Below are positions 61,886-64,000 of a stretch of 64,000 bases of DNA, piece after piece. The notes below the pieces were generated by a model. It saw nothing but the letters and a program-made list of their open reading frames with translations. It was not told the DNA's origin and searched no databases. The stretch's first letter is position 1; every line of letters starts with the position of its first letter. Made by a program: the position numbers and the translations under genes. Origin of the DNA: Thalassobius sp. Cn5-15 (lineage in GTDB: Bacteria; Pseudomonadota; Alphaproteobacteria; Rhodobacterales; Rhodobacteraceae); contig NZ_JAKRGF010000009.1 of the NCBI RefSeq assembly GCF_022347685.1, forward strand, positions 1-64,000, written 5' to 3'.

Positions 61886-63279
61886 CCCATCTTTTCTACC
61901 GCAGCCTTGCCAAGGACCCGATCAACATCTCCTCGGCCGAGGGCATACGCCTGACTACCCGTGACGGGCAAACGATCATCGATAGCTGCGGCGGCGCCTG
62001 CGTGGCCAACCTTGGCTATCGCCATCCGCGCATCCGCGCCGCCATGAAAGAGACCGCCGACTCTGTCGCCTGGGTCAGTTCCGCCACCTTCATCACCGAT
62101 CCGGCCGAGGCACTGGCCGACCATCTGGCCAGTCTGGAACCACGTCTGCCCCGGGTCATCCTGCAATCGGGCGGCACAGATGCCGTCGAACTGGCGCTGA
62201 AACTGGCCTATCAATGGCATTGCGAGCGGGGCGAACCGCAGCGCGTGCATTACATCTCGCGCCGTCAAAGCTATCACGGTCATTCGCTGTTCACGCTGGC
62301 CCTGTCCGGCCAATATGACCGGCGCGAGATGTACAAACCCATTCTGCCGCAAACCACATTTGTCTCTGACTGCAACGCCTATCGCGGCAAGCTTCCCGGC
62401 GAAAGCGATGACGCCTATGGCACCCGTTTGGCGCAAGAGCTTGAAGACACCATCCAGAAGCTTGGCCCCGATCGCGTCGCCGCGTTCCTCGTAGAGCCGG
62501 TCACAGGTTCGACCGCCGGGGCCATGCCACCGGTCGAAGGGTATCTGCGCAAGGTCCACGAAATCTGTGTGCGCCACGGCGTTCTGTTGATCTTTGACGA
62601 GGTCATGTCGGGCCTTGGCCGGGTCGGGCGCAACTTCACGCATGAAGACAGCGGCATGTGCCCCGATATGGTGACTTTGGGAAAAGGTCTCGCTGCGGGG
62701 TATCAGCCGATTTCCGCGATCATGATTTCCGACCGCATCCACCAGACCATTGCCAGCGGCTCGGCTCGGTTGGTGCATGCCCAGACCCACATGTATCAGG
62801 CCTTTGCCAGCCGTGTGGCACTCGAAGTGCAGCGCACGATTGTCGATGACGGTCTCGTCGCCGCGGCGGATCGCAAGGGTCAGTTGCTGCGCGCGATGCT
62901 GGGCGACGCGCTTGGCGCACACGATCATGTCGGCGACATTCGCGGCATGGGGCTGTTTCTGGGCGTCGAGATTGTCAAAGACCGTGACACCAAGGCCACC
63001 CTGAGCGGCACGGACGCCAGCAAGTTTTCGGCGCGCATCAAGGACGTTGCACTTGAAAACGGCCTGCTGACCTATCCGGCGGCGGGTACAATTGACGGCG
63101 TGTCCGGTAATCACGTGCTCTTTGCACCGCCATTTGTGGCGACGGACGCCGATCTGGGGGAAATCGTGGACCGGTTTGTTCGGTCCCTCTCTCAAACATT
63201 GTCGGACCCTGGTATTGCAGCGCTGTTTGCATCGCAACCTGCTGCCGATGCGCGCCGACCACTCGCCACCACCCAATAG
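61882..63279 (+). CDS. Class III (omega) aminotransferase
   Basis: A 465-residue fold type I PLP enzyme. The PLP lysine is Lys268 in TLGKGLAAGYQPISA; LIFDEVMSGLGRVGRNF near residue 235 holds the Asp that contacts the pyridine nitrogen, and SGGTDAVELALK near 97 binds the phosphate. Family members act on omega-amines, ornithine or amino acids. It could remove or add the amino group of the O-substituted serine or a derived aldehyde. If the product is aminooxy-bearing, the enzyme itself would be at risk of inhibition, so the order of steps matters. Confidence 0.9.
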   Translation: MTHLFYRSLAKDPINISSAEGIRLTTRDGQTIIDSCGGACVANLGYRHPRIRAAMKETADSVAWVSSATFITDPAEALADHLASLEPRLPRVILQSGGTDAVELALKLAYQWHCERGEPQRVHYISRRQSYHGHSLFTLALSGQYDRREMYKPILPQTTFVSDCNAYRGKLPGESDDAYGTRLAQELEDTIQKLGPDRVAAFLVEPVTGSTAGAMPPVEGYLRKVHEICVRHGVLLIFDEVMSGLGRVGRNFTHEDSGMCPDMVTLGKGLAAGYQPISAIMISDRIHQTIASGSARLVHAQTHMYQAFASRVALEVQRTIVDDGLVAAADRKGQLLRAMLGDALGAHDHVGDIRGMGLFLGVEIVKDRDTKATLSGTDASKFSARIKDVALENGLLTYPAAGTIDGVSGNHVLFAPPFVATDADLGEIVDRFVRSLSQTLSDPGIAALFASQPAADARRPLATTQ

Positions 63280-63287
63280 GAGCATAC

Positions 63288-63884
63288 ATGGACTTTCCCA
63301 CCTTGTCGGCCTTTGCCGTCTTCGTCTGCATCATGACCGGCACACCCGGCCCTGGAAACCTGACATTCCTGGCCATCGGATCAAGCCGCGGTTTCAAGGC
63401 TGCCTTCCCGATCATCATCGCGGCACAGATCGGCAACGTGCCCGTGAACGTTTTGATCGCGCTCGGCCTCGGTGCCATCATGTCCGCCGGGGGGCCGCTG
63501 CAGACTGTCTTTACCTATGCCAGCCTTGCCTACATGATCTATCTGGCCTGGCGCATCGTCCTGATGACGATCAAGGAAAACGGCGACGTGCGCCCGCCCT
63601 CGTTCTGGGAAGGGCTGTGGATTCATCCTCTCAGTCCGAAAACCTGGGCGATGGGGGTGTCTGCCTACGGGCTGTTCCTGACCGATACCAACATGGATAT
63701 CTCGCAGAAATTGCTGTTTCTGGTGGTCGGTTTCATGCTGGGCGGTCTGGTGTTTCACAGCCTCTGGGCCTTCGTCGGCGAAAGCATGCTGCGGGTGCTG
63801 GGCAATGGCCGGACCATGAGGATCGTGACCATTGTCATGGCCGTGCTCATGGTGGCTGTATCCGTTTGGTCCTTGATGAGCTGA
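63288..63884 (+). CDS. LysE/RhtB family exporter
   Basis: A 198-residue inner-membrane protein of about six segments with the GTPGPGNLTFLAIGSSRG motif near residue 19. LysE-type exporters release amino acids and analogues. As last gene of the run, 8 bases after the aminotransferase, it is a second candidate exporter besides the EamA protein. A terminator follows at once. Confidence 0.88.
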   Translation: MDFPTLSAFAVFVCIMTGTPGPGNLTFLAIGSSRGFKAAFPIIIAAQIGNVPVNVLIALGLGAIMSAGGPLQTVFTYASLAYMIYLAWRIVLMTIKENGDVRPPSFWEGLWIHPLSPKTWAMGVSAYGLFLTDTNMDISQKLLFLVVGFMLGGLVFHSLWAFVGESMLRVLGNGRTMRIVTIVMAVLMVAVSVWSLMS

Positions 63885-63898
63885 GTTGGGATTTGGCG

Positions 63899-63926
63899 GA
63901 GGCGGCAAAGCCCGCCTCTGCTTTTT
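63899..63926 (+). terminator. Terminator of the biosynthetic operon
   Basis: GAGGCGG pairs with CCGCCTC over 7 bp (loop CAAAGC) and is followed by TGCTTTTT. It closes the 49325-63884 run. Confidence 0.8.
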
Positions 63927-63927
63927 C

Positions 63928-64000
63928 GGGCTCTGTTGCAACAGAGGTGGTCCTAGATTTTAGACCAGTTTGCAGCCGTTTTAAGATGGATCAGGGTTTC
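63928..64000 (+). mobile_element. IS-type end, right border of the biosynthetic cluster (partial)
   Basis: GGGCTCTGTTGCAAC begins here directly behind the terminator and continues as GTGGTCCTAGATTTTAG, typical of the outer end of an insertion sequence. It points away from the cluster. The rest lies outside the window. Its inverted mate is at 47654-47669. Confidence 0.55.

Noticed and set aside
61831-63285. Long minus-strand frame of 484 codons opposite the aminotransferase
   Set aside because: It mirrors a strongly supported aminotransferase gene and shows no domain. Long antisense frames are common in GC-rich DNA; similar ones at 1117-2223, 52960-54192 and 55126-56382 were rejected for the same reason.
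47742-63884. A complete D-cycloserine cluster
   Set aside because: Homologues of dcsC (epimerase), dcsG (ATP-grasp cyclisation) and dcsI (D-Ala-D-Ala ligase) are absent, and many unrelated tailoring genes are present.

Overview
The window looks like most of an extrachromosomal replicon (plasmid or chromid) from a marine Rhodobacterales/Roseobacter-group alphaproteobacterium. The evidence is a RepA-I-type initiator (32352-33494) with an iteron origin and DnaA box (33515-33780), a divergent parAB operon with two perfect 18-bp parS palindromes (35293-35310, 36477-36494), and a complete dTDP-rhamnose operon, the combination known from roseobacter 'biofilm plasmids'. GC content is high and gene families (DUF2793, DUF4376, serralysin-like RTX protease, LysE exporters) fit this group. 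No rRNA, tRNA or CRISPR array was seen.

Region 1 (1-43 kb) is a surface-polysaccharide and secreted-protein island. It holds CMP-Kdo precursor genes (kdsD-kdsB-kdsA), a galactofuranosyltransferase-like GT2, a 1,878-residue protein with four glycosyltransferase-like segments, UDP-galactopyranose mutase (glf), two sulfotransferases, a tail-fibre-like trio with an RTX protein, and nucleotide-sugar genes for UDP-GlcA, UDP-GalA, GDP-mannose and dTDP-L-rhamnose. A serralysin-like protease, the replication/partition module, and export and initiation genes (wzi, a CapD-like protein, wza, a WecA-like transferase) follow. Five near-identical genes for an 81-residue secreted protein of unknown function lie in two long duplicated blocks around the giant glycosyltransferase gene. 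A palindromic repeat of about 190 bp occurs three times.

Region 2 (43-47.7 kb) is a graveyard of mobile elements: nested IS3 ends, a truncated IS3 orfB, an IS110 start, the tail of a GMC oxidoreductase, a frameshifted AAA+ ATPase gene and a DUF927 gene with an amber stop. It ends at a 16-bp IS-type terminal sequence whose mate starts at 63928, just after the last gene of region 3.

Region 3 (47.7-63.9 kb) is the most exciting part: a self-contained, apparently acquired biosynthetic cluster. A MocR/PdxR-type regulator faces a run of 14 genes. Four encode homologues of the D-cycloserine enzymes that make O-ureido-L-serine: DcsA-like heme N-hydroxylase (YqcI/YcgG), DcsB-like arginase with the diagnostic Cys for His change, DcsD-like cysteine synthase homologue and DcsE-like serine acyltransferase. 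The genes that turn O-ureidoserine into cycloserine (dcsC epimerase, dcsG ATP-grasp) are absent. In their place are an M20 ureido/carbamoyl hydrolase, an SGNH hydrolase, a 28-residue peptide, a heme-oxygenase-like diiron enzyme, a NodU/CmcH carbamoyltransferase with a small membrane partner, a class III aminotransferase and two exporters. I infer a new O-ureidoserine-derived, possibly aminooxy-bearing metabolite. A PLP-homeostasis (YggS-like) protein and a PLP-binding regulator in the same cluster fit a product that attacks PLP. The product itself is a hypothesis.
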